Assembly (NCBI GenBank): GCA_964390795.1
Contig: CAYMLQ010000343.1
Location: 1-6,461 of the forward strand
DNA: 6,461 bases
Direction: 5' to 3'
Origin: CAYMLQ01 sp964390795
GTDB lineage: Bacteria > Verrucomicrobiota > Kiritimatiellia > RFP12 > UBA1067
Shown here: positions 1 through 5,826 of the stretch, piece by piece
Numbering within the stretch: the stretch's first letter is position 1
Layout: every line of letters begins with the position of its first letter
Translations under genes and position numbers: made by a program
The notes under the pieces: model-generated
The model's input: the letters and a program-made list of their open reading frames with translations, nothing else
Told to the model about the DNA's origin: nothing
Databases searched by the model: none

Positions 1-2
1 CC

Positions 3-326
3 ATGCTCGGCGAGGAAGGCGACCACTTCATCGAACTCATCGACCGCATTCACGCCATGTGGCAGGCCATGCCCAAGACCTACGAGACCGACGGCCAAGG
101 TTGCGCCGCCCTCGCACAACTTCACTACTTCACCAGCGGTTGCGACTGGTGGATCGTGGAGAAGGACGCCGACCCCGACCACGCGGGCCAGATCCAGGCC
201 TTCGGAATCGCCGACCTCGGCATGGGACCGGAAGCTGGTTACATCTCAATTCCCGATCTCCTTGAGAACGGCGCAGAGCTGGACCTTTATTTCACGCCCA
301 AGCGGATGGGCGAACTCCTCGATTAA
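3..326 (+). CDS. DUF2958-like small protein, possibly 5'-truncated
   Basis: Encodes 107 residues ending in TAA. The part from about residue 23 (MPKTYETDG), through HYFTSGCDWWIVEKD (41-55) and AGYISIPDLL (78-87), to LDLYFTPKRMGELL (93-106) resembles from memory the DUF2958 family, whose members carry a short aromatic-rich strand, a 'lGYiSi.eL' block and a closing 'DLyF.P..l.el' block. The family occurs on plasmids, phages and other mobile elements and its function is not established. No signal peptide or membrane segment is visible. The ATG lies two bases from the window edge, so no ribosome binding site can be judged and the true start may be upstream; residues 1-20 (acidic, amphipathic) could belong to a longer N-terminal part. 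It is the only plus-strand gene and converges on the replication operon, being closed by its own terminator at 336-362. Family assignment is moderately sure; function is unknown. Confidence 0.72.
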   Translation: MLGEEGDHFIELIDRIHAMWQAMPKTYETDGQGCAALAQLHYFTSGCDWWIVEKDADPDHAGQIQAFGIADLGMGPEAGYISIPDLLENGAELDLYFTPKRMGELLD

Positions 327-335
327 GCCCCGCGC

Positions 336-362
336 GGGCGGCCTTCACCGGCCGCCCTTTTT
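336..362 (+). terminator. Intrinsic terminator of the plus-strand DUF2958-like gene
   Basis: Perfect 8-bp stem GGGCGGCC (336-343) / GGCCGCCC (350-357), 6-nt loop TTCACC, followed directly by TTTTT (358-362). It sits 10 bases after the stop codon of the plus-strand gene. This is a textbook Rho-independent terminator. Confidence 0.9.
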
Positions 363-368
363 GCGCCC

Positions 369-399
369 AAAAAACCGCCGCGCCCGTTGGGGGCGCGGC
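369..399 (-). terminator. Intrinsic terminator of the minus-strand replication operon
   Basis: Read on the minus strand, a perfect 9-bp GC-rich stem (arms 391-399 and 377-385, loop 386-390) is followed after two bases by six T's (complement of the A-run 369-374). It lies about 75 bases beyond the stop of the last minus-strand gene. Together with the terminator at 336-362 it separates the two convergent transcription units. Confidence 0.88.
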
Positions 400-472
400 C
401 TAAATTCCCCGCGACTGCTTACCCAGCCGCCGCGGGTCCCGTTTCCAATAGAGCAGGGGATCATCCTACATT
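400..472 (-). other. Unassigned operon tail between last gene and terminator
   Basis: This 73-base transcribed tail holds no gene I can defend. On the minus strand, positions 465-400 form a 21-codon open frame that contains YWKRDPRRLGKQSRG and ends in TAG at 400-402, but it has no ATG and is preceded directly by TAG (466-468). The stretch can also fold weakly: CTGCT can pair with AGCAG, and ACCC with GGGT, inside it. It may be 3' UTR, a remnant of a lost gene end, or a structured RNA. Confidence 0.3.
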
Positions 473-940
473 TTACAGGCTTCCCATCTTTCCGCGCCTC
501 GCCATGCTGAGGCGCTTGCGCTTCCGCGCTTCCTGCCGCCGGGCCTTCTCCGGCAGCAGGTTTTTCAGATGCGGGTGCGCCTCTAGCGCCCGCCGCAACT
601 GAACCTCGACAGCCTGCGGCGTTACCTCAAGCTCATGCGCAATAAGCGCATACGAGTCACCGTTCCTCCGGCGCTGTAGGATCCTGAACGTACGCGGTGG
701 CAACTCAAGAAACCCCCGCATGGCTTCCGCCAGCACCGAGAGCGGCAGCACGTCCGACCCGGCGGTTTCCGCCGCCGGCGGCCACCGCATCGGCCCCGCC
801 GCCTGCCCCTCGACATACTCAAGCGTTCGCGAGCTGTCTTCCGTCAGCTTGCAAGACGCGCAGGGCGTGTCTTCATACCGGATGCTACCATGCTCGGCTT
901 CCTTTATTTTCTTTGCAAAAGCGCAATTTGTGCAGTTCAT
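473..940 (-). CDS. Small zinc-finger protein with sigma-70 region 4-like helix-turn-helix
   Basis: 155 residues from ATG 938-940, chosen because GGAGG (949-953) stands 8 bases upstream; the in-frame GTG three codons earlier overlaps that ribosome binding site. The N-terminus has two CxxC pairs (C3/C6 and C27/C30), fit for one zinc ion. After a Pro/Ala-rich linker (about 45-65), residues 65-125 form a helix-turn-helix segment (LPPRTFRILQRRRNG, then SYALIAHELEVTPQAVEVQLRRAL) resembling sigma-70 region 4 or a LuxR-type reader. The tail (131-155) is strongly basic. Sigma region 2 is absent, so this is not a complete sigma factor; a DNA-binding regulator of phage transcription is the likeliest role. 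It starts 14 bases after the resolvase-like gene stops and is the last gene before the operon terminator. The fold is fairly sure; the exact role is inferred. Confidence 0.72.
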   Translation of the reverse strand: MNCTNCAFAKKIKEAEHGSIRYEDTPCASCKLTEDSSRTLEYVEGQAAGPMRWPPAAETAGSDVLPLSVLAEAMRGFLELPPRTFRILQRRRNGDSYALIAHELEVTPQAVEVQLRRALEAHPHLKNLLPEKARRQEARKRKRLSMARRGKMGSL

Positions 941-954
941 TCTCTTCACCTCCG

Positions 955-1464
955 TTAAGTTTCTTTCCTGTCATCAGCACCCGCCGGAGCGCTCACGCGC
1001 CCAGCCGTCAAATCCTGATCCCCGCCTGCTTCATCAGGGGGAAGGGGGCGGGGGGAAGGGGGGCGCAAAAACACTGTGTGTGTGGCGGCAGGCGCCACCA
1101 ACAGCCCCTTTTTCCCGCCATCGCCCACACGGGCGCGGCACTCATCCACCACATCCAGCAGCCGGATCAGATCATCGGCATACACGATCACCACCCAAGG
1201 CTTCTTGTTCATGCGGTGCATCACCGCAGGCACTTCGTCAGTCGCCGCATCCCGCCGCGCCTGCTCCAGACTCGGGTAGAGCCGCAGCGCCTCGACCCGC
1301 TTCACCTCCAGGTGGAGCCCCGGCAGATCGCCGGCTAGGTCCGGCGACTCTGGCCCGCCGTGGTACTGCCTGCCCCGGTGGAACTTGGTGCCCAGCACCT
1401 CGTTCAACTTCTCTGCGGCCTCGCGTTCACCGGCCGCTCCCTTTCTTCGTGACATCATGCCCAT
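955..1464 (-). CDS. PD-(D/E)XK nuclease, Holliday-junction-resolvase-like
   Basis: 169 residues from ATG 1462-1464, with GGAGG (1473-1477) 8 bases upstream. The nuclease core lies in residues 5-105: GERE with E13 in the first helix, PD at 41-42, HLEVKR with E53 and K55 (the ExK half), then PSLEQARRDA (64-73) and MHRMNKKPWVVIVYADDL (82-99). The PD-x10-ExK spacing is that of archaeal Hjc-type and phage resolvase-like enzymes, which cut branched DNA. Such genes commonly sit in phage replication or packaging-preparation modules, as here, between the ATPase and a regulator. Residues 133-169 form a Pro/Gly/Ala-rich tail outside the core (RPPSPRPLPPDEAGG and onward) that looks like a translated intergenic repeat. 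It follows the repeat array at 1499-1634. Other restriction-like endonucleases share the motif, so resolvase activity itself is inferred. Confidence 0.75.
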   Translation of the reverse strand: MGMMSRRKGAAGEREAAEKLNEVLGTKFHRGRQYHGGPESPDLAGDLPGLHLEVKRVEALRLYPSLEQARRDAATDEVPAVMHRMNKKPWVVIVYADDLIRLLDVVDECRARVGDGGKKGLLVAPAATHTVFLRPPSPRPLPPDEAGGDQDLTAGRVSAPAGADDRKET

Positions 1465-1498
1465 TGCCTTACCCTCCTAAGCCTCTGACCATCCTGCC

Positions 1499-1634
1499 CA
1501 TCCGAAACGCCCACGCAGCCCGAACCATCCGAAGCATCCGAATCCGAATCCCCCCCTGTAAGGGGGTTCGGATGCTTCGGATTCGGATGCGTCCTAAAAC
1601 CATCCGAAATTCGGATGCTTCGGATGTTCGGATG
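1499..1634. repeat. Iteron-like array of TTCGGATG / CATCCGAA 8-mers
   Basis: On the plus strand TTCGGATG occurs exactly at 1567, 1582, 1610, 1619 and 1627, and its complement CATCCGAA at 1499, 1526, 1535 and 1601. One-mismatch copies are at 1541 (AATCCGAA) and 1576 (TTCGGATT). That is nine perfect and two near-perfect copies in 136 bases. Some form palindromes: 1601-1617 is two copies facing each other around one base, and 1534-1548 pairs perfectly with 1576-1590. The array fills nearly the whole gap between the ATPase stop (1640-1642) and the ribosome binding site of the resolvase-like gene. Candidates are a replication origin with iterons, an operator array, or a dispersed host repeat. Confidence 0.85.
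1534..1590. repeat. 15-bp perfect inverted repeat with inner C7/G5 hairpin
   Basis: GCATCCGAATCCGAA (1534-1548) is the exact reverse complement of 1576-1590. Inside it, seven C's (1550-1556) face five G's (1562-1566) across TGTAA, giving a second, short stem. No T-run follows on either strand, so it does not look like an intrinsic terminator. It could extrude as a cruciform or act as an mRNA stem between the ATPase and resolvase-like genes. Confidence 0.8.
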
Positions 1635-1639
1635 ACTGT

Positions 1640-2989
1640 TCAAAATCCCACCTCCTGTTGCTTCGCCACCGGGAGCAGCTTGGGTATGTTCAGGCGGGAG
1701 CCGTGGACCATAGCCGCGCTCCGGCCCTCGGCCGTCGCCTCGAATCGGTTGCCAAAGTCCGTTTTCTTTTCCTCAACCCAGTCGTATTTCGACCCCCGCG
1801 CCCCCGCGGTGATCAGCCGCAGGTAGTTCCGCGCCGTATCCTCGCTGCACCCCAAACCGCCGCCCTCCTTCGGGACGGCCAGCGCCTTGGCGTAGTGGTA
1901 GGGGCCCTTGCCGGGGTCCCACAGCACGGCGTGCAGCATCTCGACAAACCCCTGTTTCACGTCCGCCCGGTCCTCCTTGCCGGCCCGGTCGTTGACAATC
2001 CCCAGTTCCCGCTCATCCTCCGGCGTTCCTTCGCGCCAGTAGACGTTCCCGTTTTCGGCATGCTTCAGCACCTTGCAGTAGCTCGCCTTGCCGCTCACGT
2101 CTTCCCACCCCAGCCGCTGGCCGCGCTTGCCCGCGCACAGCCGGAACATGCCGGGGATCTTGGTCGGCATCAGCGAGAGGATCGCCCGCGCCCAGTTGAC
2201 GATCTCCGCGCCGCCCGCGCCGATGTACGCCGCGAACATGTCCACGCCCCAGCCCTCACGCTCCTTGGCGTTCGGCGGCTTGTTGGTATGGTGCATGAAC
2301 ATCACCGCCGCGCGGTCGTTGCCGCCATCGCCGGGATCTTTGATCTCTGGATCCAGCCACATCCGGAAGAAGGCCGACAGCTCGTTGTTCTTGTTCACGT
2401 CCCCGCCGAAATAACTCTGGAAGGGGTTCACGATCACGAGGTCGATGTCGGGTCGCTCATCGAGCAGTGCGCCGACCTCGTCGACAAACACCTGACCGCA
2501 CTTGCCCACCGCCTTGTGGAAGAACACCCGCGCGGTCGTTGGATCATCCCACCCCAGCGCGAACCGGATGTCCGCCTCGCTGAAACCGAATTCGTCCACC
2601 AGCCCGCGCGTCACGCAGTTGCGGAAGTAGCCGACCTCCTCGCGGTCATCCTCCGCCTGGATCACCGCGATCTTGAGCGGGCGTACCGGCTCAACGCCGA
2701 AGGCCGCTTTGCCGAGCGACCAGCAGATCGCCGCCTGCACCGTGAAAACGCTCTTGCCCACGCCCGACGGCGCGACGATGAACGCGCCGCCGCCTTTGCG
2801 CAGCCAGCCGCGCTTGAACAGTGCGGCCGGGTTTTCCTCTTCCGGCTTCGGGTCCGGGAACTGCCCCAGCGGTACCAGCGGGCTCGACAGCCGCCTCTTG
2901 GCTGGCAGGTGCGCCACCGCCTTTTCCGCCGCCACCGCCGCCTGTTCCGGCAAAAATGTCTTAATCAACGCCAACGGATCATGTTCCAT
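1640..2989 (-). CDS. RepA-like AAA/RecA-fold ATPase, probable replicative helicase or loader
   Basis: 449 residues. The RecA-type core has Walker A APSGVGKS at 73-80, a sensor-like QAEDD (111-115), Walker B-like DLVIVNPFQSY (183-193) and HHTNKP (233-238), matching plasmid RepA/phage AAA_25-type ATPases that unwind DNA or load a helicase. The usual Walker B Asp is Asn188 here; from memory, 'NP' is common in phage relatives. Residues 345-449 look like a helical, winged-helix-type C-terminal part. The start ATG (2987-2989) overlaps the end of the primase gene by 11 bases in another frame; only a weak GGGGT-type ribosome binding site precedes it, so translational coupling is likely. Primase and ATPase as adjacent separate proteins mirror the fused primase-helicases of other phages. 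Hexamer formation and helicase activity are inferred. Confidence 0.85.
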   Translation of the reverse strand: MEHDPLALIKTFLPEQAAVAAEKAVAHLPAKRRLSSPLVPLGQFPDPKPEEENPAALFKRGWLRKGGGAFIVAPSGVGKSVFTVQAAICWSLGKAAFGVEPVRPLKIAVIQAEDDREEVGYFRNCVTRGLVDEFGFSEADIRFALGWDDPTTARVFFHKAVGKCGQVFVDEVGALLDERPDIDLVIVNPFQSYFGGDVNKNNELSAFFRMWLDPEIKDPGDGGNDRAAVMFMHHTNKPPNAKEREGWGVDMFAAYIGAGGAEIVNWARAILSLMPTKIPGMFRLCAGKRGQRLGWEDVSGKASYCKVLKHAENGNVYWREGTPEDERELGIVNDRAGKEDRADVKQGFVEMLHAVLWDPGKGPYHYAKALAVPKEGGGLGCSEDTARNYLRLITAGARGSKYDWVEEKKTDFGNRFEATAEGRSAAMVHGSRLNIPKLLPVAKQQEVGF

Positions 2990-3899
2990 GGTGCACCCCG
3001 CAATTTTTATCCCAGTAGACCACCTTCTGTTTCACCGCCGCCCCGCCGTCCTTGCGCCTCACGCCACCCGGCATCCGCACCCAACCGCACGGGTCCCAGC
3101 GCGTCGCATCCGCGCCGAGCGCGACCGCCGCCCAGAAGAACCGCGCCGCTTCGCGCTCATCCAGCCCCTCGCACGCATACCAGCAGTGCAAACTCTTGCC
3201 GCCCGAATCCACGACCATCTTGAGGTGCAGACCCCGCGCCAGCACGGACGCGAGCTTCGCTTGCGCCCGCTTGTCAACATCCGGCCCGTCGAACTCCGCC
3301 ACGACCCAGCGCCGCACCGCCACGTTCGCCTGGCACCGCGCCGACGGCTTGCCCTCTTTCGTTAGCGCCATTTGCCCCCGCATCGGATTCGAAACCACGA
3401 ACTGCGCCGAACCCGCCCGCGCCGCCCAGCGCTCGACAGACTGCACCACGGGCCGCTCGCAGATCCACCCGCCGCAGACCAGCTCACCCGGCCGAAAAAG
3501 CCCGTAGAGCGCGTCCCGCGAGTCAACGCCAGTGTCCACAGCCGGATCGAACAGCGGCTGCACATCCGCCCGGCCGAGACACGCGGCGACCGTATCCCGG
3601 TTGACCTCCGGCCAATCGGCGGTTGTCCGCGGCCCCCTTTCGGCATCCGCGTCATACGCCAGCGCCACCGCCGCTAGGATCTCCCGTTCGGGCACAGGCC
3701 GATGGCTGACCCAACGCCGGCAGACCTCACGCAGAAACTCCGCGCAACGCTCTCTCGCCAGCGCGTTCCGCAGCCCGCTCGCCGCACGCGCCAGCCACAC
3801 ATGCGTCTCGCCCGCCGCCGGCGGTCGCGACAGCAGCGCAACCGTCCGTTGTGAAAATGGCCACACTCCCGCCATACGCCCTCCAATCATGAAAATCAT
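2979..3899 (-). CDS. Archaeo-eukaryotic-type primase (primase-polymerase)
   Basis: 306 residues if it starts at ATG 3897-3899, which shares the ATGA overlap with the polymerase stop. An alternative ATG at 3873-3875 has GGAGG in front but only 4 bases of spacing (298 residues). The C-terminal half carries the three AEP signatures: acidic motif I in VVAEFDG (E202, D204), motif II SGGKSLH (232-238, His238), and motif III as WDP (268-270) plus RMPGGVR (275-281). These form the metal and nucleotide site of enzymes that make primers and often extend them. The N-terminal 150 residues are helical and not recognised. It lies between, and overlaps, the polymerase and the RepA-like ATPase, which supports primer synthesis at the element's replication fork. 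No zinc finger of the DnaG type is present. Primase identity is fairly firm; polymerase activity is possible. Confidence 0.82.
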   Translation of the reverse strand: MIFMIGGRMAGVWPFSQRTVALLSRPPAAGETHVWLARAASGLRNALARERCAEFLREVCRRWVSHRPVPEREILAAVALAYDADAERGPRTTADWPEVNRDTVAACLGRADVQPLFDPAVDTGVDSRDALYGLFRPGELVCGGWICERPVVQSVERWAARAGSAQFVVSNPMRGQMALTKEGKPSARCQANVAVRRWVVAEFDGPDVDKRAQAKLASVLARGLHLKMVVDSGGKSLHCWYACEGLDEREAARFFWAAVALGADATRWDPCGWVRMPGGVRRKDGGAAVKQKVVYWDKNCGVHHGT

Positions 3900-5746
3900 T
3901 TTCCGTATCGGCTCATCAACTTCCCGTCCGCCTTCAGCGGCAGGCCCGGTGCCCACGCGAGCGGCTTCTCCATGATCGACACGATTCGGCGCAAATCCTC
4001 GCGCGCGGTCTCTTCAGGCACCTCGAACACCAGTTCGTCATGCACGGTCAGGATAGGGGAGTACCCCGCCGACCGGCACCGCAGCCAAGCCGAAGCCAGA
4101 ACGTCACGCGCCGTGCCCTGCGTCCAGTTCTCGGCGATGATGCCGCCGTGCAGCGGCACACGTTCACCGCCGACCACAGCCGTCAGCGACTTCCCGTGCG
4201 GATGCCAAGCAACATCCCGGTAGAACAGATACCGCCCGCAGCGCGGGTCGTATTGCGTGCAGGGGAAAGGCAGCACGTACTGGTTCACCTCTTCACCGAT
4301 GCACATTTCAGCCGCTGTTTGCAGCGCATTCCAGAGGTGTACGATCTTGGGGTTTGACTCGCGGTACTCGCGCACGATCCGCTTGGCCTCATCAAATCCG
4401 ATCTTCATCCCCGCCATCACCCGCGCCACGCGAATGAACGTCTCGGCCCCGCACCGGAACCCGAGCCCGAGCACACGCGCCTTGGCAAGCTGCCGCAGAC
4501 TGCTTCCCGTCCGCTCGCAGAAATCCTTGAGGCTCTCCGTCTCGCGGTAACCCATCGTGGCGCGGGCGTGCAACTCGTACATGTCCCACTCCGGATGTTC
4601 GGCAAGCAGATTAAGCGCCGCGGTGTCGCCCGCGAGGAACAGCAATACCCGCGCCTCGATCTGCGAATAATCCGCCACCGCCAGCACATGGCTCGGCGCG
4701 GCCATGATGCACTTGCGCACGTCGAGCCCTTCGGTCTCCTTGCGGTTGAAGTTCTGCACGTTCAGACCGCCGCCGCCTGCCCAGCGCCCAGGCGACGCGC
4801 CGAAATACTTCAGTTCATACACCATGCGCCCGTCCGGCTTGTGCCGCGCCTCCATCGATTCAAGAACATTCGCCAACCGGCCGCAGCGCCGGATCGCGGC
4901 CATGTCCGCCGCCCATTGCGCGGGCACCGTGCCCGCGTGATCGTCGGCCCACATCTGATAAGCCTCGTCACCCGCCGCCGAACTGTGCGGCGGCTCAATC
5001 CCCGCTTCCCGGCAAGCGGCCTTGAACTTCTTCGCGGACAGCGCGGGCGTCCAGGGCAGCCCGTGCACCAGCGAATCCACGCGGCTATTCAACTCGATCT
5101 TCTTCTCGGCCACCGTTCCCCAGTCCACACACAACCCGCGCCGCCCCATGTCGCACGTCAGCTCGAACAGCCGACGCTCATGCGCCGGCCACAGCGGCCC
5201 GACCTCGCGCCACAGCGCCAAGCACATCACCGCATCGTTCGCCGCGTACTCTTTTTCGGCATAGCAAAGGTCGAGGTCGAAGAGGGTGGGCACGACGCAA
5301 CCGCGCACACCTTTGCTCGCATCCCGCACGCCCTTGTCGAGTTCCACACCCAACACCGCCTTGCACGCGCCTTGCAGGTCACGTGGGAATTGGAGGAAAG
5401 CGCACGCTGCCGCCGAGCAGAACCACGCCGCCGGTTCGATGTACGGTTGGATCGCGAACGACTCCTGCAGCCGGTTGAACACCGCGCGGTCGAACTCCCG
5501 GTTGTGGCTCACCCACTCGCGCCCGTCGATGCGGTCCCACGGGAACGCCGACGGCTCGCACACGCAAGCCGTCGCGCCATCCGTCACCGCCACCGCCCAC
5601 GCCTTGAACCGCGGATGATGCACATAAGCCCAGTTGCCCAGTTCCTTCACCGAGTACGCGCCGTCATAGAACGTCTCAAAATCAACGCCGATCACCGCGC
5701 CCTGCATCGGTCTGAACTCTCCCGGCCCGACCATTTTCACGTTCAT
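3896..5746 (-). CDS. polA-like: Family A (PolA-type) DNA polymerase with 3'-5' exonuclease
   Basis: 616 residues, no 5'-3' exonuclease domain, the usual make-up of phage PolA enzymes. Proofreading domain (about 15-185): Exo I DFET (D22, E24), Exo II HNREFD (N82, D86), Exo III Y167-x3-D171, all intact. Polymerase domain: GRWAGGGGLNVQN (320-332), motif A DYSQIEAR (359-366), motif B R418, K422 and F430, motif C HDE (569-571), so it should be active. In motif B, the residue matching E. coli Phe762 is Leu426 and the one matching Tyr766 is Phe430. ATG 5744-5746 has GGAGG (5754-5758) 7 bases upstream, inside a short repeat. The stop overlaps the primase start by 4 bases. It is the probable replicase of the element, working with the primase and ATPase downstream. 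Assignment to the family is very sure. Confidence 0.95.
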   Translation of the reverse strand: MNVKMVGPGEFRPMQGAVIGVDFETFYDGAYSVKELGNWAYVHHPRFKAWAVAVTDGATACVCEPSAFPWDRIDGREWVSHNREFDRAVFNRLQESFAIQPYIEPAAWFCSAAACAFLQFPRDLQGACKAVLGVELDKGVRDASKGVRGCVVPTLFDLDLCYAEKEYAANDAVMCLALWREVGPLWPAHERRLFELTCDMGRRGLCVDWGTVAEKKIELNSRVDSLVHGLPWTPALSAKKFKAACREAGIEPPHSSAAGDEAYQMWADDHAGTVPAQWAADMAAIRRCGRLANVLESMEARHKPDGRMVYELKYFGASPGRWAGGGGLNVQNFNRKETEGLDVRKCIMAAPSHVLAVADYSQIEARVLLFLAGDTAALNLLAEHPEWDMYELHARATMGYRETESLKDFCERTGSSLRQLAKARVLGLGFRCGAETFIRVARVMAGMKIGFDEAKRIVREYRESNPKIVHLWNALQTAAEMCIGEEVNQYVLPFPCTQYDPRCGRYLFYRDVAWHPHGKSLTAVVGGERVPLHGGIIAENWTQGTARDVLASAWLRCRSAGYSPILTVHDELVFEVPEETAREDLRRIVSIMEKPLAWAPGLPLKADGKLMSRYGK

Positions 5747-5753
5747 CGTTAAC

Positions 5754-5758
5754 CCTCC
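5754..5758 (-). promoter_or_regulatory. polA ribosome binding site inside a repeat
   Basis: GGAGG on the minus strand stands 7 bases before the polymerase ATG. It is the end of the second copy of ACGCGGAGG in the repeat at 5754-5779, so the repeat itself supplies the translation signal. Confidence 0.75.
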
Positions 5759-5779
5759 GCGTTCTTCGCGCCTCCGCGT
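5754..5779 (-). repeat. Direct repeat ACGCGGAGG x2, intergenic repeat type
   Basis: On the minus strand ACGCGGAGG occurs at 5779-5771 and again at 5762-5754, with CGCGAAGA between. I recall similar 'CACGCGGAGGCGCGGAG' stretches as scattered intergenic sequences in many GC-rich bacterial genomes; that comparison is from memory. Confidence 0.65.
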
Positions 5780-5794
5780 GAAACTCTCTCATCC

Positions 5795-5826
5795 AACTAA
5801 TGCACGAATGAACTAATGAACTAACG
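5795..5826. repeat. Four tandem 8-bp units, consensus AACTAATG
   Basis: Plus-strand units are AACTAATG (5795), CACGAATG (5803), AACTAATG (5811) and AACTAACG (5819). They are AT-rich against a GC-rich background. The last unit covers the nuclease stop codon (5821-5823), so the repeat either supplied or abuts the gene end. Origin-like, regulator-binding or simple slippage-made repeat are all possible. Confidence 0.7.

Noticed and set aside
941..949. GTG start at 947-949 for the zinc-finger/HTH gene
   Set aside because: This GTG overlaps the GGAGG ribosome binding site, which is properly spaced for the ATG at 938-940.
1499..1634. CRISPR array
   Set aside because: The repeated unit is only 8 bases, occurs in both orientations and at irregular spacing, with no spacers of constant length.
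1455..1643. Minus-strand 62-codon open frame over the 8-mer array
   Set aside because: Its sequence is simply the translated repeat (SIRISDG, HPNPKHPNP, DSDASDGSG) and it overlaps the resolvase start; no ribosome binding site stands out.
720..1826. Plus-strand open frame (about 368 codons) across the regulator, resolvase and repeat array
   Set aside because: It runs through several minus-strand genes and the repeat array, with no domain and a Ser/Pro/Arg-biased composition.
1658..3223. Long plus-strand open frame (about 521 codons) opposite the ATPase and primase genes
   Set aside because: It is antisense to genes with clear catalytic motifs, is rich in Arg/Pro/His/Ala as GC-rich shadow frames are, and shows no recognisable domain.
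3900..3956. Upstream GTG start for the primase gene
   Set aside because: It would overlap the polymerase gene by about 60 bases without a ribosome binding site; the ATG at 3897-3899 or the one at 3873-3875 fits better.
4568..5752. Plus-strand open frame (about 394 codons) opposite the DNA polymerase gene
   Set aside because: Low-complexity His/Arg/Pro composition and full overlap with the intact polymerase; a shadow of GC-rich codon bias.
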